Assembly: GCF_014117325.1 (NCBI RefSeq)
Contig: NZ_CP059732.1
Coordinates: forward strand, 6,275,001 to 6,339,000
DNA from: Spirosoma foliorum
Lineage (GTDB): Bacteria > Bacteroidota > Bacteroidia > Cytophagales > Spirosomataceae
DNA: 64,000 nt
Direction: 5' to 3'
Below, piece by piece: positions 34,822 through 44,338 of this stretch. Positions within the stretch are counted from its first letter, which is position 1. Each line of letters starts with the position of its first letter. The translations under genes were made by a program, and so were the position numbers. The notes beneath the pieces are model-generated. The model was not told where the DNA came from. It saw only the letters and a list, made by a program, of their open reading frames with translations, and made no database searches.

Positions 34822-34872
34822 CGCTCATAACGGTCTGGTCGCCAGTTCAAGTCTGACCGGCCGGGCCCACCA
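34822..34872 (+). repeat. tRNA-Met(CAT) 3' half, diverged copy 1 (att-like)
   Basis: The sequence from the anticodon loop (CTCATAA, anticodon CAT) through the T-arm (GCCAG TTCAAGT) to GGGCCCACCA is the 3' half of a tRNA-Met. There is a 4-base insertion (ACCG) in the T-arm compared with copy 2. The 5' half (D-arm and GGGCCCG acceptor) is absent, so it cannot be a functional gene. Downstream 34919-34945 has paired GGGGTTAC/GGGTTAC arm-like repeats. Such 3' tRNA fragments mark attachment sites of integrated elements. Confidence 0.75.
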
Positions 34873-35298
34873 TTTCAATCAACTACTTAATTAGGCATTG
34901 AGGATCGGAAGGTATGTAATGGGGTTACGCCTGGGTTACATTCAATATACTTTTTCTATTCAGCCCTTTTGTCCAACTTTATTTGATGAGGTTCATAACG
35001 GTTGCTTATCTTGTCCTAAAATCGAATGATTGTGCGGGTACCATCGAATACCCATGACAACAGGAGCTAATGAAACCTGTGTCTTTTAGTTAACTTGGTG
35101 GGGCTTCAGCCTTAAGCTCATCAACCTATAAATGGTACGTATCAGTCCTTCCTGAAATCTGGGCTGGAATGGATAATGCCTTCTCAAGAGGTACTTGTTG
35201 AATTCACTGGTGATCTCCTCCGAGAATCCCGTATAGAAAAATCCTGATTCACTGATCCATTCCCTGAAGCCATTTCATCCCTATAATCGTCAACTCGT
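34873..35298. other. Intergenic region with candidate arm repeats, upstream of the IS110 gene
   Basis: It contains ATGGGGTTACGCCTGGGTTA at 34919, matched at 44913, and then about 340 bases of non-coding sequence before the IS110 transposase. IS110 elements encode a structured non-coding (bridge) RNA next to the recombinase gene, so this flank could hold it. I cannot fold it reliably and assign no RNA. Confidence 0.35.
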
Positions 35299-36666
35299 AT
35301 GGGAAAGCAAACTGCAACGCTTCCAGTTGTCAATGCTCATGCCACTGGCATTGATATCGGCTCTCGAGAGCATTGGGTAGCCGTCGATCAGGACAAGGAA
35401 AACGTAAAATCGTTTGGCGTTTACACCCAGGATCATCAGCATCTAATTGAACATTTGCGGCAGTATGAGATTACTACGGTCGCCATGGAAAGCACGGGTA
35501 GTTACTGGCAAACCCTGTTCAATGCTCTCCAGCAAGCGGGCTTTAACGTGCTATTAGTAGGCAGTAGTCAGACTAAAAATGTGCAGGGCCGAAAAACGGA
35601 TGTCATTGATTGTCTGTGGATTCAACGACTTCACTCTCTGGGCTTACTATCGGGTAGCTTTTTGCTCAGTGATACGCTCCAGGAACTACGCACTTACTAC
35701 TATCATCGGCAACATCTGATTGAACAGCTAGCTACCTATACCCATAAAATGCAGAAAGCGCTTCGGTTGATGAATGTTCGCTTGGATGTGGCTATTCGGG
35801 ACATTACGGGAAAATCTGGGCTGGCCATTATCGAAGCCATTCTGGCCGGAAACCGCGATCCCTACTATTTAGCCTCTTTAGTGGATGTGCGGATGAAAAA
35901 GTCTCAAGAGGAAATTGCCCAGTCGCTTCATGGGTCGTGGCGACAGGAGCTGTTGTTTGAATTGCAAGCGTCTTTGGATTTTTACAAACATTATCAAAAC
36001 GCCCTGCTGCCGTGTGACCAAGTCATTGAAGAGGCTCTACGACGAAGTGTTCCCGTAGAGTCGGTGTCGAAACCAGCGGAGAAGAAACTATCGAAACAGG
36101 AGAAAAAAACCAGTAAGCATACCCCTGCTTTTGACCTATCCAACTTGGCGTATCAGTATTTTAAAACTGATTTGTTTGCCATATCGGGCATCAGTTATAA
36201 TACCGTTCTTTGTCTGTTAACTACCTTGGGGAAGGTCATTCATAAGTTTTCCTCGGCCAAAAGCTTTGCCAGTTGGCTGCGGTTAGTGCCCAATAATAAA
36301 ATCAGCGGTGGCCGTATACTTAGTCATCGTACCCCCACTGGCAAATCTCATATCGCTACGGCCTTACGGCAGGCGGCTAACTCGATTGGCAATCAGGCTA
36401 ATCATGAACTGAGTGGCTTCTTCAAACGGATTGCCTATAAGAAAGGCCGAGTCGCAGCCATCACCGCTACCGCCAGAAAACTGGCGATGATTATTTGGAA
36501 CATGATTACTAAAGTGGAGCCCTACCGGAAAACTCAGATCAAAGACACAGCTCAAAAAACGAGGGAAGCTAACGTACGGCAAGTGAAACGGCGTTTGGCG
36601 GCTCTAGATTTAAGTCAGGACGAATTAAGTAGGCTATTTTCAAGCTATTCTTTTTCAGCAAGTTAG
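35299..36666 (+). CDS. IS110-family transposase
   Basis: The 455-residue protein begins with a RuvC-like DEDD domain (GIDIGSREHWVAVDQDKENV), then TTVAMESTGSYWQTLF and RKTDVIDCLWIQRLHSLGLL. A C-terminal transposase domain carries FAISGISYNTVLCLLTTLGK and the SFASWLRLVPNNKISGGRIL block with the conserved Ser near the end. Such recombinases lack DDE chemistry and use a DEDD centre with a bridge RNA for target choice. The gene is full-length. The element boundaries cannot be read from inverted repeats. Confidence 0.92.
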   Translation: MGKQTATLPVVNAHATGIDIGSREHWVAVDQDKENVKSFGVYTQDHQHLIEHLRQYEITTVAMESTGSYWQTLFNALQQAGFNVLLVGSSQTKNVQGRKTDVIDCLWIQRLHSLGLLSGSFLLSDTLQELRTYYYHRQHLIEQLATYTHKMQKALRLMNVRLDVAIRDITGKSGLAIIEAILAGNRDPYYLASLVDVRMKKSQEEIAQSLHGSWRQELLFELQASLDFYKHYQNALLPCDQVIEEALRRSVPVESVSKPAEKKLSKQEKKTSKHTPAFDLSNLAYQYFKTDLFAISGISYNTVLCLLTTLGKVIHKFSSAKSFASWLRLVPNNKISGGRILSHRTPTGKSHIATALRQAANSIGNQANHELSGFFKRIAYKKGRVAAITATARKLAMIIWNMITKVEPYRKTQIKDTAQKTREANVRQVKRRLAALDLSQDELSRLFSSYSFSAS

Positions 36667-36828
36667 ATATGTGTTGTATAGAAATAGCTACCTAAGACCT
36701 ACTAGCCCCCTTACAAGATACTTCGCCATCTTCACACCCGCTAGGGGCCCGGTTCTAGCCAATCAGATATGATTTTTTCTTTACCTGCTGTTAGCAACCC
36801 TAGCGAATATGATTTCTGCATTTGTCTT

Positions 36829-37614
36829 CTATTCTATACCCAAAGGTATGGCAATTGAAATCCTAGTGCCCTCTCCAGGCGTAGCTTTCCATTGACAAGT
36901 TCCTCCTATTAAATTTATTCTACGCTGGATGTTGCGGATACCAGATCCTTTTGTTTCACTCTGCTGAACGGATGTCCAATCAAAACCTACGCCATTATCG
37001 CTGACCGATAAGTTAAATTGGATTGATGTGTAGGAAAGCGCAACGATTAATTGGCTTGCTTTTGAATGTTTAATTGCGTTATTGAGCAGTTCCTGCACAA
37101 CGCGAAATAACACGATTTCTCGTTTTTGGCCGAGCGAGGTAGGTTCGCCATCAACGAGCAACTCAGCATTAAAGCGTTTTGTCCTACTTATACGCTGCAA
37201 TTCATGCGCGATACTCTGCTGAAGGCCAAAATCCTGAACATAATCTTCGTCCAAGCTCTTTGATAACTCCCTTAGATCTTGAATCGCCTGATCAATCAGT
37301 TCACTGGTCTGCATAATATAGGGTTGGGCAGCCGGTACTGGCAACGTTTCTTCCAAGATGTCCATATTTAATTTGGCCAGCGACAATATTTGCCCAATGT
37401 TATCGTGCAATTCTTGACCTATGCTTTGCAACGTTTGATTTTGTATTTCAATTTGGGACTTCAATGTCTCCTGTTCAAACGTAGCTTTAAGAAATTGTTT
37501 CTCCTGGAAGTTTTCTAACTGCCTTTTTTGATAACGAAGCGCAAAACTGATTACAGCGATTGCCAGGACAAGCAGAGCCAGGGTAGCGACAATCGGTAAA
37601 TAGCTAATACTCAT
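36829..37614 (-). CDS. Sensor histidine kinase (HisKA_3 type)
   Basis: The roughly 261-residue protein has one membrane segment (LPIVATLALLVLAIAVISF) and then a coiled linker. The HisKA_3 phosphoacceptor is in IGQELHDNIGQILSLAKLNM, and a HATPase follows (VVQELLNNAIKHSKA N box, SDNGVGFD G1, GSGIRNIQRRI G2). It lacks an extracellular sensor, so the sensor is probably the upstream membrane protein, whose gene overlaps by 11 bases. Kinases of this type partner NarL/LuxR regulators, one of which is encoded at 39390-40031. Confidence 0.9.
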   Translation of the reverse strand: MSISYLPIVATLALLVLAIAVISFALRYQKRQLENFQEKQFLKATFEQETLKSQIEIQNQTLQSIGQELHDNIGQILSLAKLNMDILEETLPVPAAQPYIMQTSELIDQAIQDLRELSKSLDEDYVQDFGLQQSIAHELQRISRTKRFNAELLVDGEPTSLGQKREIVLFRVVQELLNNAIKHSKASQLIVALSYTSIQFNLSVSDNGVGFDWTSVQQSETKGSGIRNIQRRINLIGGTCQWKATPGEGTRISIAIPLGIE

Positions 37615-38260
37615 TCGATAAAGCCCTTGTTTTCTTTGTCGATACAATAAAGGCGGCACTAAATAAAACGCACATAATTATATTCATGCCGTAATTGAGC
37701 TTGTACAAATGACGGGCTAGTTCTTTGGAATAGGCAAAAAGCTGATGAAAAAATCCGGTAGCGATTAGGTTACCGCTGGTATAAAGTAGCAGCGCTGAAG
37801 CCACTAGAAACAGGGGCTCTTTGAACAGGTCAATATAATTTCGGCTGACCAGGACATCGCTAAAATAAGGAAGAACGACCCAAAAAACGCCAAAGGCTTG
37901 AGCAATAAATACTGTATTAGCCGCCGTGTGGTCCTGTAAATTTTCTAAAATTTGGACACTAACGACAATGGCTAACAAGCCAACAGAAAGCCATTGTAGC
38001 CAGTATCGTATCGATCGCCGAGTCTGGTTCGCATTAAAAACGTAAACGTATACCGTTAAGGCGATTAGATAATATAAACAATAGTAAAGGCGGATGAGCC
38101 GCCCATCTCCTGCATCAAAACGTTCAATACCTAAGTCGATTGTTACTGAAAAAGCCCAGAAAATAGCCAGTATCTTAAAGGCAGTGTTGCCTATTTTAGG
38201 TAGGCAAACTAAGCCTATAACCGCTGAAATTATGTAGGAATAAATCAGCGTCGTCACCAT
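37604..38260 (-). CDS. Multi-pass membrane protein, possible sensor of the kinase
   Basis: The 218-residue protein has about six hydrophobic segments (for example SYIISAVIGLVCLPK, FKILAIFWAFSVTID, WLQWLSVGLLAIVVSVQIL, TVFIAQAFGVFWVVLPYF, MCVLFSAAFIV). No enzymatic motif is seen. Its 3' end overlaps the histidine kinase start by 11 bases. It resembles 7TM-like membrane sensors of Bacteroidota two-component systems. Sensing function is inferred from coupling. Confidence 0.7.
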   Translation of the reverse strand: MVTTLIYSYIISAVIGLVCLPKIGNTAFKILAIFWAFSVTIDLGIERFDAGDGRLIRLYYCLYYLIALTVYVYVFNANQTRRSIRYWLQWLSVGLLAIVVSVQILENLQDHTAANTVFIAQAFGVFWVVLPYFSDVLVSRNYIDLFKEPLFLVASALLLYTSGNLIATGFFHQLFAYSKELARHLYKLNYGMNIIMCVLFSAAFIVSTKKTRALSNEY

Positions 38261-38262
38261 AG

Positions 38263-38916
38263 TTATAGCAAGGCATCTCCATCACAGGCTGGATTGCAGG
38301 ACAAATGTGTAAATGGTATTCGTTTTCCCTTTTTTAGAGCAGGTTCTAAGAGCAGGGGAAAGTCGTCAAATTGAAAGAATCCCCCTTCTATTTTATAGAT
38401 ACCTAATTTGAGGTTATCCTGAACAAATCCGTCATGATCTTCCGTACGCTTTTGATCCTTTTTAGGCTTTGTAGCCGCCGGACGCTTCGTAGCCCCTCCA
38501 ATTACCTTTCCGAAGGTTAGCAAACAAGCCATCAGCGGCTTTCCCGTAGACATATCAATGCCTACATGGATCCTGAATCCATCAAAATCCTTTGGATTAG
38601 GCAGCACAGATGAAAAGTCGGGGATAGTACCCTTGAAAAATTTCAAGTAAGCGTTAGGTCTTACCAGAAGATCTTGCCGGGTAAACGTGACGGAGGCCAG
38701 CATATTATCCGGCCCGGTATGAGCAGCCCCTGCTTTTATCCCAAACAAGTTCTTAATAGTAGCCATAGGGGCTTTTTTATAATTCGCCCGGTAACTATTC
38801 ATTGCCGTCGCGGAATCAATCTGGCTAAATTTAATGGTTTTGCTGGCTGGTGGACGCTGGTTCGTAGCCGGATTGGCTACAGTTACAAAAAGGAGAAGCA
38901 AGTAAAGGGGCTGCAT
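38263..38916 (-). CDS. Secreted protein of unknown function
   Basis: The 217-residue protein has an N-terminal signal peptide (MQPLYLLLLFVTVANPA). The mature region is basic and soluble (VIGGATKRPAATKPKKDQKR) with FDGFRIHVGIDMSTGKPLMA, and no known domain. It ends two bases before the sensor-like gene, so it is probably the first gene of the same operon. It may be a periplasmic ligand-binding partner of the membrane sensor; this is an inference. Confidence 0.65.
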   Translation of the reverse strand: MQPLYLLLLFVTVANPATNQRPPASKTIKFSQIDSATAMNSYRANYKKAPMATIKNLFGIKAGAAHTGPDNMLASVTFTRQDLLVRPNAYLKFFKGTIPDFSSVLPNPKDFDGFRIHVGIDMSTGKPLMACLLTFGKVIGGATKRPAATKPKKDQKRTEDHDGFVQDNLKLGIYKIEGGFFQFDDFPLLLEPALKKGKRIPFTHLSCNPACDGDALL

Positions 38917-39389
38917 AGTCGAAAGAATTAGAACAAAATCGTGGAATACTCCTTAAGTAAGGTCATCTAAAAAGCTTAGCTTATCTGAAGCAAGTTGATG
39001 TTAAGATTAATTGATTATTAGTTGACCCATATTCCTTCAGGATTTTCTCGTTAAGCGATGTTTTGCTTGTCGCATAGTCATGGTGATGATATTCTTCATG
39101 CGGGAAGCTTATGGTCAAAGGTACTGCGCTTTGGCCTCGCGCAACAGGGGAAATTTCCCGTATTACGCTGTGATTTTTCCCCGGTATGTCCACATAAAAG
39201 CCCGGTATCCATAGAGATCAGCCAATTTTTTTACCATGAATACGCAATTAAGCCTACGGCATAGTGCCCGTACTTGTGGGCATTTTATTGAGCCAACTTA
39301 ATTGGGAACACTTCTAGGAATGCAGCGCTATGAGAGGTAGGCTTTAAGATAGATCTTCACTAGGTCTTAGCTTAGTCACACTTTACGTT
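38917..39389. other. Intergenic region with terminator-like hairpin
   Basis: About 470 bases without a convincing gene. A 5-bp hairpin TGCCC (39265-39269)/GGGCA (39278-39282) followed by TTTTATT reads as a weak + strand terminator. A short frame at 39058-39264 ends just before it but shows no protein-like conservation. Confidence 0.45.
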
Positions 39390-40031
39390 CTACAACTCAA
39401 TTAGGCCATGCCGTAACCCTTCTAGTACCATTCCCGTACGGCTTTTAACGTTCATTTTCTGAAATAATGATTCCCGGTATCCATCAACCGTTCGGGGAGC
39501 TACGCACATTTTATCAGCAATTTCCACGTAGGTTAAATCGCTGCGCGAAAGTCTAAGAAATTCAATCTCCCGCTCACTTAACTGAGGGATGCCCGTATGA
39601 TTTCCCGGCTCGCCTGGAGTCAGGTTCCGAATTAACCTAGTCGTTAGAAATTCAGAGTAGTAATATCCCTTCTGGCTCACTTCATCCAGTGCGATACGCA
39701 ATTCGGAAGGACGGCAGCCTTTTTGCAAATAACCCCGAACCCCATAGCGTACCATCTTGGCGACATGCTCTTCCCGATCAAGCATCGAAAGTGCGATGAT
39801 TTTCACCTGCGGATAATGTTGCTGCAAATAGTGTGCTGTCTCGAATCCATCCATTTCGGGCATATTCAAATCCAATAGAATAAGATCAGGAATTTGTTGC
39901 CGGTTAAGATAGCCGATTAATTGGCGACCATTGTCAGCCACAAATAAGGAATCATAGCCATCAAATTTTTGGATCAGGTCGGACAGCGCCTGTGCTAACA
40001 GTCGATGGTCATCAACAACGGCAATTGTCAT
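39390..40031 (-). CDS. NarL/LuxR-family response regulator
   Basis: The 213-residue protein has an N-terminal receiver with the acidic pair VVDDHRLL and phosphoacceptor Asp in LILLDLNMPEMDGFETA. The C-terminal LuxR-type HTH is LSEREIEFLRLSRSDLTYVE, then IADKMCVAPRTVDGYRESLF. It is the probable partner of the HisKA_3 kinase (36829-37614), from which it is separated by a secreted and a membrane protein. It is transcribed divergently from the heme peroxidase gene, making that gene a candidate target. Confidence 0.92.
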   Translation of the reverse strand: MTIAVVDDHRLLAQALSDLIQKFDGYDSLFVADNGRQLIGYLNRQQIPDLILLDLNMPEMDGFETAHYLQQHYPQVKIIALSMLDREEHVAKMVRYGVRGYLQKGCRPSELRIALDEVSQKGYYYSEFLTTRLIRNLTPGEPGNHTGIPQLSEREIEFLRLSRSDLTYVEIADKMCVAPRTVDGYRESLFQKMNVKSRTGMVLEGLRHGLIEL

Positions 40032-40371
40032 GGCGAATAGAAGAAGTAATTAGGTGCTGTAAATTAGTGGGTTATCCTCGACTTGCAAAATATAAAAGCA
40101 ATGCTCTTATATTATTTTATACTCCTTTCCAGCCAGCTTACCTGATCGAACAACCTTCTAGTAATACCCCAGCCAAACACCCATTTGAGCTCAGCGTTCA
40201 AATCTAAATCAACTACGTTGACTAGCGTCTACAATCCTATGAGGCAGACGCAAAAAAATAACCTGATTTTTCCCTGTGCAAATAGGGGGATTTTCCCGGG
40301 GTTAAGCGTATAGCCATTGCCCAATTTTACATCCGTTCTTAAGCAATAGCTGACCTTAATTAATCTTATTC
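40032..40371. other. Divergent promoter region of regulator and peroxidase
   Basis: About 340 bases between the response regulator and the peroxidase gene. The C/G-rich palindromic patch near 40288-40305 (GGGGATTTTCCCGGGG) is a possible operator or terminator. No gene is seen. Confidence 0.4.
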
Positions 40372-42054
40372 ATGGCTACTTTAAACCTACAACGTCCGAA
40401 TACGGGACACGGTGCGCCCTTACGCGGCTTAGACTCCACGGTTAATTCAACGCTTTTCCAAGGCCGTTTCGGGCGGATATTCCGTAACCTGCCCCCAGCT
40501 GTCTTTAAGGATGATGATCTCCTAAAGCTAGCTACCGCCATGACTGCGGAACAGGAGAAAGATCCGGTTACGCATCTACCCGCAGTTACGGAGGAAGCCC
40601 AAAATGATGATGAAGAAAATTTTGGCATTCCGGCTGGCTACACCTATTTCGGACAGTTCATCGATCATGACATTACCTTTGATCCGATGAGTATTCAAAT
40701 CAAACAAACGGACCCTGATGGCTTAGTGGACTTCAGGACCCCAGCCCTTGATCTGGATAATCTTTACGGTCGAGGCCCCAGTGATCAGCCTTATCTTTAC
40801 GAGCCTGACGGGCGAAAGTTTCTACTTAGTGACCGTTTCTTGACAGGGGGTGATCCTGAGCGAAATCTAACGCGTGATTTACCTCGGTTTCACCAGCGGG
40901 CTTTAATCGGCGACAAGCGTAATGACGAAAACGTCATTGTCTCGCAGTTGCAAGGCCTCTTTTTACGGTTTCATAACCACCTTGCGGATTTGCACCCCAC
41001 TCACTTGTTCGAGCAGATTCAAAAGAGTGTACAGTGGCACTATCAATGGCTTGTTCTGTTTGATTTTCTACCCCGCATTGTTGGCCGGTCAATGGTTGAG
41101 GCCATTTTACCACATCTCAAAAGCGGAAAGCCCATCCATGAAGACAAACCCAAACTAAATTTTTTCCACTGGAAAGAAAAACCGTTTATGCCAGTAGAAT
41201 TTAGCGTAGCGGCCTATCGTTTTGGCCACTCGATGGTGCGGCCGGTGTATCGATTAAGTGCCAAAAACTTACCCAGCCAAACGATAATCCAAGGCTTGGA
41301 CCACCGAAAAATGGTGTTTGCTCCCGTTGAAAATGATGGTTTAAATGGATTCAGAGAGTTTCCATCAGACTGGGGTATCGATTGGAACCTATTTTTCGAG
41401 ACGGCTAATCATAAACTTTCGCCCGACACGAAAGGGCCTACGCGCGTTCAACCAGCCTATAAAATAGATAGCTCATTGGTATCACCCTTGGGGGCTTTAC
41501 CCGAGTTTTCTATTAAAGGGACGAGTACCCCAGTAGACGTACCCGGCTCCGTTCCAGCGCGAAAAGAAATTAATATGCTGGCGCTCCGAAACTTAATCCG
41601 GGGTAGTCGACTTGGCTTACCGTCAGGTCAAGATGTAGCCCGTCAGATGGGCTACACGCCGATCAGCGACGTCGATCTGCTGGTTGGCAAAGCCAATACA
41701 GACGGATTACCTAAAGGAAAAGACCAAAATTCATCAATCGCCAATATCGCTCCCGCATTCGTTGGTAAAGCGCCGTTATGGTTCTATATTTTAGCTGAAG
41801 CGCAGCATGAATGGGTCAAAGCGGTAAAGAATCTTCCTACAGATGACGCAAAAAACAATACGCCTATTCATTTAGGACCTGTTGGTGGACGAATTGTAGC
41901 AGAAGTATTGATTGGATTGATGTGGGGCGACGGAGATTCATTTTTAAGTTCTAACGCAACCTTTGTCCCCGAATTTGGTAATCCAAAGGCAGTCTCCGTT
42001 TTCGATAAATTTACCATGGGTGACCTGATTAGCCTCATTCCTCCCATCAAGTAA
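40372..42054 (+). CDS. Animal-type heme peroxidase
   Basis: The 560-residue protein has the animal heme peroxidase distal-His motif YFGQFIDHDITFDP (Asp 98 and His 99 approximately), then the helical LFLRFHNHLADLHP, and the proximal-His region RFGHSMVRPVYRL (His 286). These are the ligands of the heme in the mammalian peroxidase/cyclooxygenase superfamily. No N-terminal signal peptide is obvious, so cytoplasmic or unconventional export is possible. The products could be hypohalous acids or oxidised lipids; the substrate is unknown. It heads a + strand group of four genes. Confidence 0.9.
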   Translation: MATLNLQRPNTGHGAPLRGLDSTVNSTLFQGRFGRIFRNLPPAVFKDDDLLKLATAMTAEQEKDPVTHLPAVTEEAQNDDEENFGIPAGYTYFGQFIDHDITFDPMSIQIKQTDPDGLVDFRTPALDLDNLYGRGPSDQPYLYEPDGRKFLLSDRFLTGGDPERNLTRDLPRFHQRALIGDKRNDENVIVSQLQGLFLRFHNHLADLHPTHLFEQIQKSVQWHYQWLVLFDFLPRIVGRSMVEAILPHLKSGKPIHEDKPKLNFFHWKEKPFMPVEFSVAAYRFGHSMVRPVYRLSAKNLPSQTIIQGLDHRKMVFAPVENDGLNGFREFPSDWGIDWNLFFETANHKLSPDTKGPTRVQPAYKIDSSLVSPLGALPEFSIKGTSTPVDVPGSVPARKEINMLALRNLIRGSRLGLPSGQDVARQMGYTPISDVDLLVGKANTDGLPKGKDQNSSIANIAPAFVGKAPLWFYILAEAQHEWVKAVKNLPTDDAKNNTPIHLGPVGGRIVAEVLIGLMWGDGDSFLSSNATFVPEFGNPKAVSVFDKFTMGDLISLIPPIK

Positions 42055-42257
42055 TAAAATAGCCGCAACTTTCCTGTAGGTCTTAGACGGGTTGACTGAC
42101 TGTTTTCAATGACCACTGATAATTAGTGTTTTAAATAGCTATTGTCCATTATGGACGTACCCTTTCAGCGGTTGCTGCCCCCTAAGTCGAATAAAACGGA
42201 AAGGGGTCTTTAAATCTAACATACTTCACAATTACTCACGCTTACTCCCCTAACACC

Positions 42258-42858
42258 ATGTCAATTGATGCCCTCAGTCAAATGGCTACGCTGCTGCTGG
42301 CCATTAGTCTTGCCAGCGAACGCGTAGTTACAATGGCTAAAACGGCTTTCCCTGTCTGGTTAGCCGATGAAAAAAAAGACGGATGCCCAAGAGACCGACC
42401 TGGTCGCTGACAGACTTAGACGCATTCTGGTTCTATTGATCGCTTTTTTTGCGTCCTGGCTAACCGCCTTTTTTGTTGAAGAATCCCTCTCCTCATCTGC
42501 TACCTATGATTTAATTATGCTGGTCAAGGGGGCAATTCCTTTTGGTGATGGTAAGGGAGCCGTAAAGCTACCTGTTCCAATCATTGGGCTTTTAGCCAGT
42601 GGCGGCTCGTCTTTGTGGAACAATGTACTTGGCTACACGAAAGCTGTTAAAGACATTCGTTCGCAGCAAAAAGCTAACGAAAGTCTAACATATCAGCAAA
42701 ATGCTAAAAAATTAGGCTTAACGACCTACGATACGGGTAATGCCGTACGGCAAAAAGTAGCCGATTCAGTCATTGATAGATTATCAACCCTTACTGAACC
42801 AGGGTTTAGTTTCGGGAATAGCTTCGCCAATAATGCTCCGTTATTATCAAGAATATAA
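42258..42858 (+). CDS. Membrane protein split by an A8-tract frameshift
   Basis: The first frame (ATG 42258) encodes about 50 residues beginning MSIDALSQMATLLLAISLAS and runs into stop at 42410. The second frame (from 42367) continues as a TM-containing protein (RRILVLLIAFFASWLTAFFV). They join perfectly if one A of the run A8 (42370-42377) is removed, giving DEKKTDAQETDL and a product of about 199 residues. This suggests a homopolymer phase-variation or slippage site, or a sequencing error. No domain is recognised; it belongs to the peroxidase operon. Confidence 0.55.
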
Positions 42859-42864
42859 CTAACC

Positions 42865-43272
42865 ATGAATGATCTGGCTATTATTCCTATCAGCTCATCG
42901 GGTGGACCTGTTTTTGTTACGGTAGCCATCCCGAAATTTCCCCAAAGCCTGGCAGGTATTGTTTGGCGCTACGACGCTAAAGATACATTTGATACCAAAG
43001 CGGGCATGTTTGTAACAACCGCTTCGGAAGTACCACTAGGAGCTCCATCGGTAATCAACACTAAAAAGTTTTTAGTCGAAGGCGCCGTGTTGAGTCATAA
43101 CGATGATCCCCCAACTCCTTACCAGGTCGTGGTAACAGTAACCCAGGATGGCAAAATATTGCATTCTGAAATACCATCAATTGGCGGGTTTGGCAAGCTA
43201 GCTGACAAAAACGTTCCCTTTTTGTACCGTTTTCAACTTATCACTTCGCCAGCTAATGAACAGACTAGTTAA
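42865..43272 (+). CDS. Hypothetical protein of the peroxidase operon
   Basis: The 135-residue protein has no signal peptide. The beta-rich pattern (VFVTVAIPKFPQSLAGIVWR, PYQVVVTVTQDGKILHSEIP) suggests a small immunoglobulin-like or beta-sandwich protein. It starts seven bases after the split membrane-protein gene and overlaps the following gene by 17 bases, so the three genes are probably cotranscribed. It is not recognised. Confidence 0.6.
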   Translation: MNDLAIIPISSSGGPVFVTVAIPKFPQSLAGIVWRYDAKDTFDTKAGMFVTTASEVPLGAPSVINTKKFLVEGAVLSHNDDPPTPYQVVVTVTQDGKILHSEIPSIGGFGKLADKNVPFLYRFQLITSPANEQTS

Positions 43273-44338
43273 ACGGATAAAGGCCTGCGCTTTATACTTT
43301 TTTGCCATTGCTTCATGGCCTGTTTTTAGTCAGGATCCACAGTCATTGGTCAATTCCATCAACTATGGCATCCCCGTATCGCCTGCCTTTGAGCTTTTAC
43401 CCAGCAAGCCCTCGGAAACATCCAATCTGGTCACGCCCAAAGATGTTTACACGACCATTCCAAGCTTCATTAGTGACGGTAAATTAAAGACGGGCGTAGC
43501 GGCCGATATTAGGCCCTTTTCGTATTGGGTAGGCAATTTGGCGGCCTATCAAAACAACAAGCTGAAGCAAATTTTGTGGCGAACGGTTGTCGCTGTTGGA
43601 ACAGCACCGGCTGTTACGGGCGATGATGCTTACCTTAGCACTGGCCTTCGTACAACAATTATTGATAAGGGAGATCCACGCGCCAACCGAGCTTATATAG
43701 ACCGATTAGTCACAGCGTATGCAAACGGACTCGGTTCCCTGCCGACCCCGCCCAGTTTTAACATGACGCAGGACCAGCTTAATCAACGAGCCATTCAAGC
43801 GGCTCAAGCCTCAGAGCTGGGTATGCTAAACGCCGATACAGAGCGGGAGAATATACTAAAAGACAGTTGGAATGCCTTTAAGGTTGACGTTGGAGCAGCC
43901 TACATGGTCAAGGCGGTAAACGGCAGTTTTCAATCCGATCAACTTAAGGCGGATCGGTGGGGTATTTGGGTGGCATCAGGTATACCGATTGGCAAAAAAG
44001 GACAGTTAAGTATCACAGGGAAAACTTCAAAAGTCCTTAGCGCTACCAGCAACCAGAGTGAAACTAGTCGGCATGTCGCTGGCGGGCGGTTACGCGTTTT
44101 TATTTGTAAAAGCTTCGCGGTATCGGGAGAAATCGCTGGATTGTGGTCAAATTACAGTCAGGATGCAACGCTCAATGAAGCCTGGACGCACTTCGCTATC
44201 ATCAGCGAAATCAAAGTTCCTCTTCTGGGTGGGTGGGTAAATCTGGCCTATGGAGGAGATACGGCGCACCGTACAAGCGCTAATAGCAAATTTTCGTTCA
44301 GCTACGCAATTTCAGCAAACCGTATATTGAAACAATAA
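43256..44338 (+). CDS. Probable outer-membrane beta-barrel-like protein
   Basis: The 360-residue protein has an N-terminal signal peptide (CALYFFAIASWPVFSQ). The C-terminal third shows alternating amphipathic strands (WGIWVASGIPIGKKGQLSIT, HFAIISEIKVPLLGGWVNLA), consistent with a membrane-embedded barrel. The central 100 residues are polar. It is the last gene of the peroxidase operon and may anchor or export the other products at the outer membrane. Assignment is from pattern only. Confidence 0.6.
   Translation: MNRLVKRIKACALYFFAIASWPVFSQDPQSLVNSINYGIPVSPAFELLPSKPSETSNLVTPKDVYTTIPSFISDGKLKTGVAADIRPFSYWVGNLAAYQNNKLKQILWRTVVAVGTAPAVTGDDAYLSTGLRTTIIDKGDPRANRAYIDRLVTAYANGLGSLPTPPSFNMTQDQLNQRAIQAAQASELGMLNADTERENILKDSWNAFKVDVGAAYMVKAVNGSFQSDQLKADRWGIWVASGIPIGKKGQLSITGKTSKVLSATSNQSETSRHVAGGRLRVFICKSFAVSGEIAGLWSNYSQDATLNEAWTHFAIISEIKVPLLGGWVNLAYGGDTAHRTSANSKFSFSYAISANRILKQ

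Noticed and set aside
34800..34872. Possible complete tRNA-Met gene
   Set aside because: The 5' acceptor strand, D-arm and most of the anticodon stem's 5' side are missing, so only a 3' fragment is present.
38981..39264. Two opposing short frames in the intergenic region
   Set aside because: Neither shows domain signatures; their apparent length matches chance for this region.
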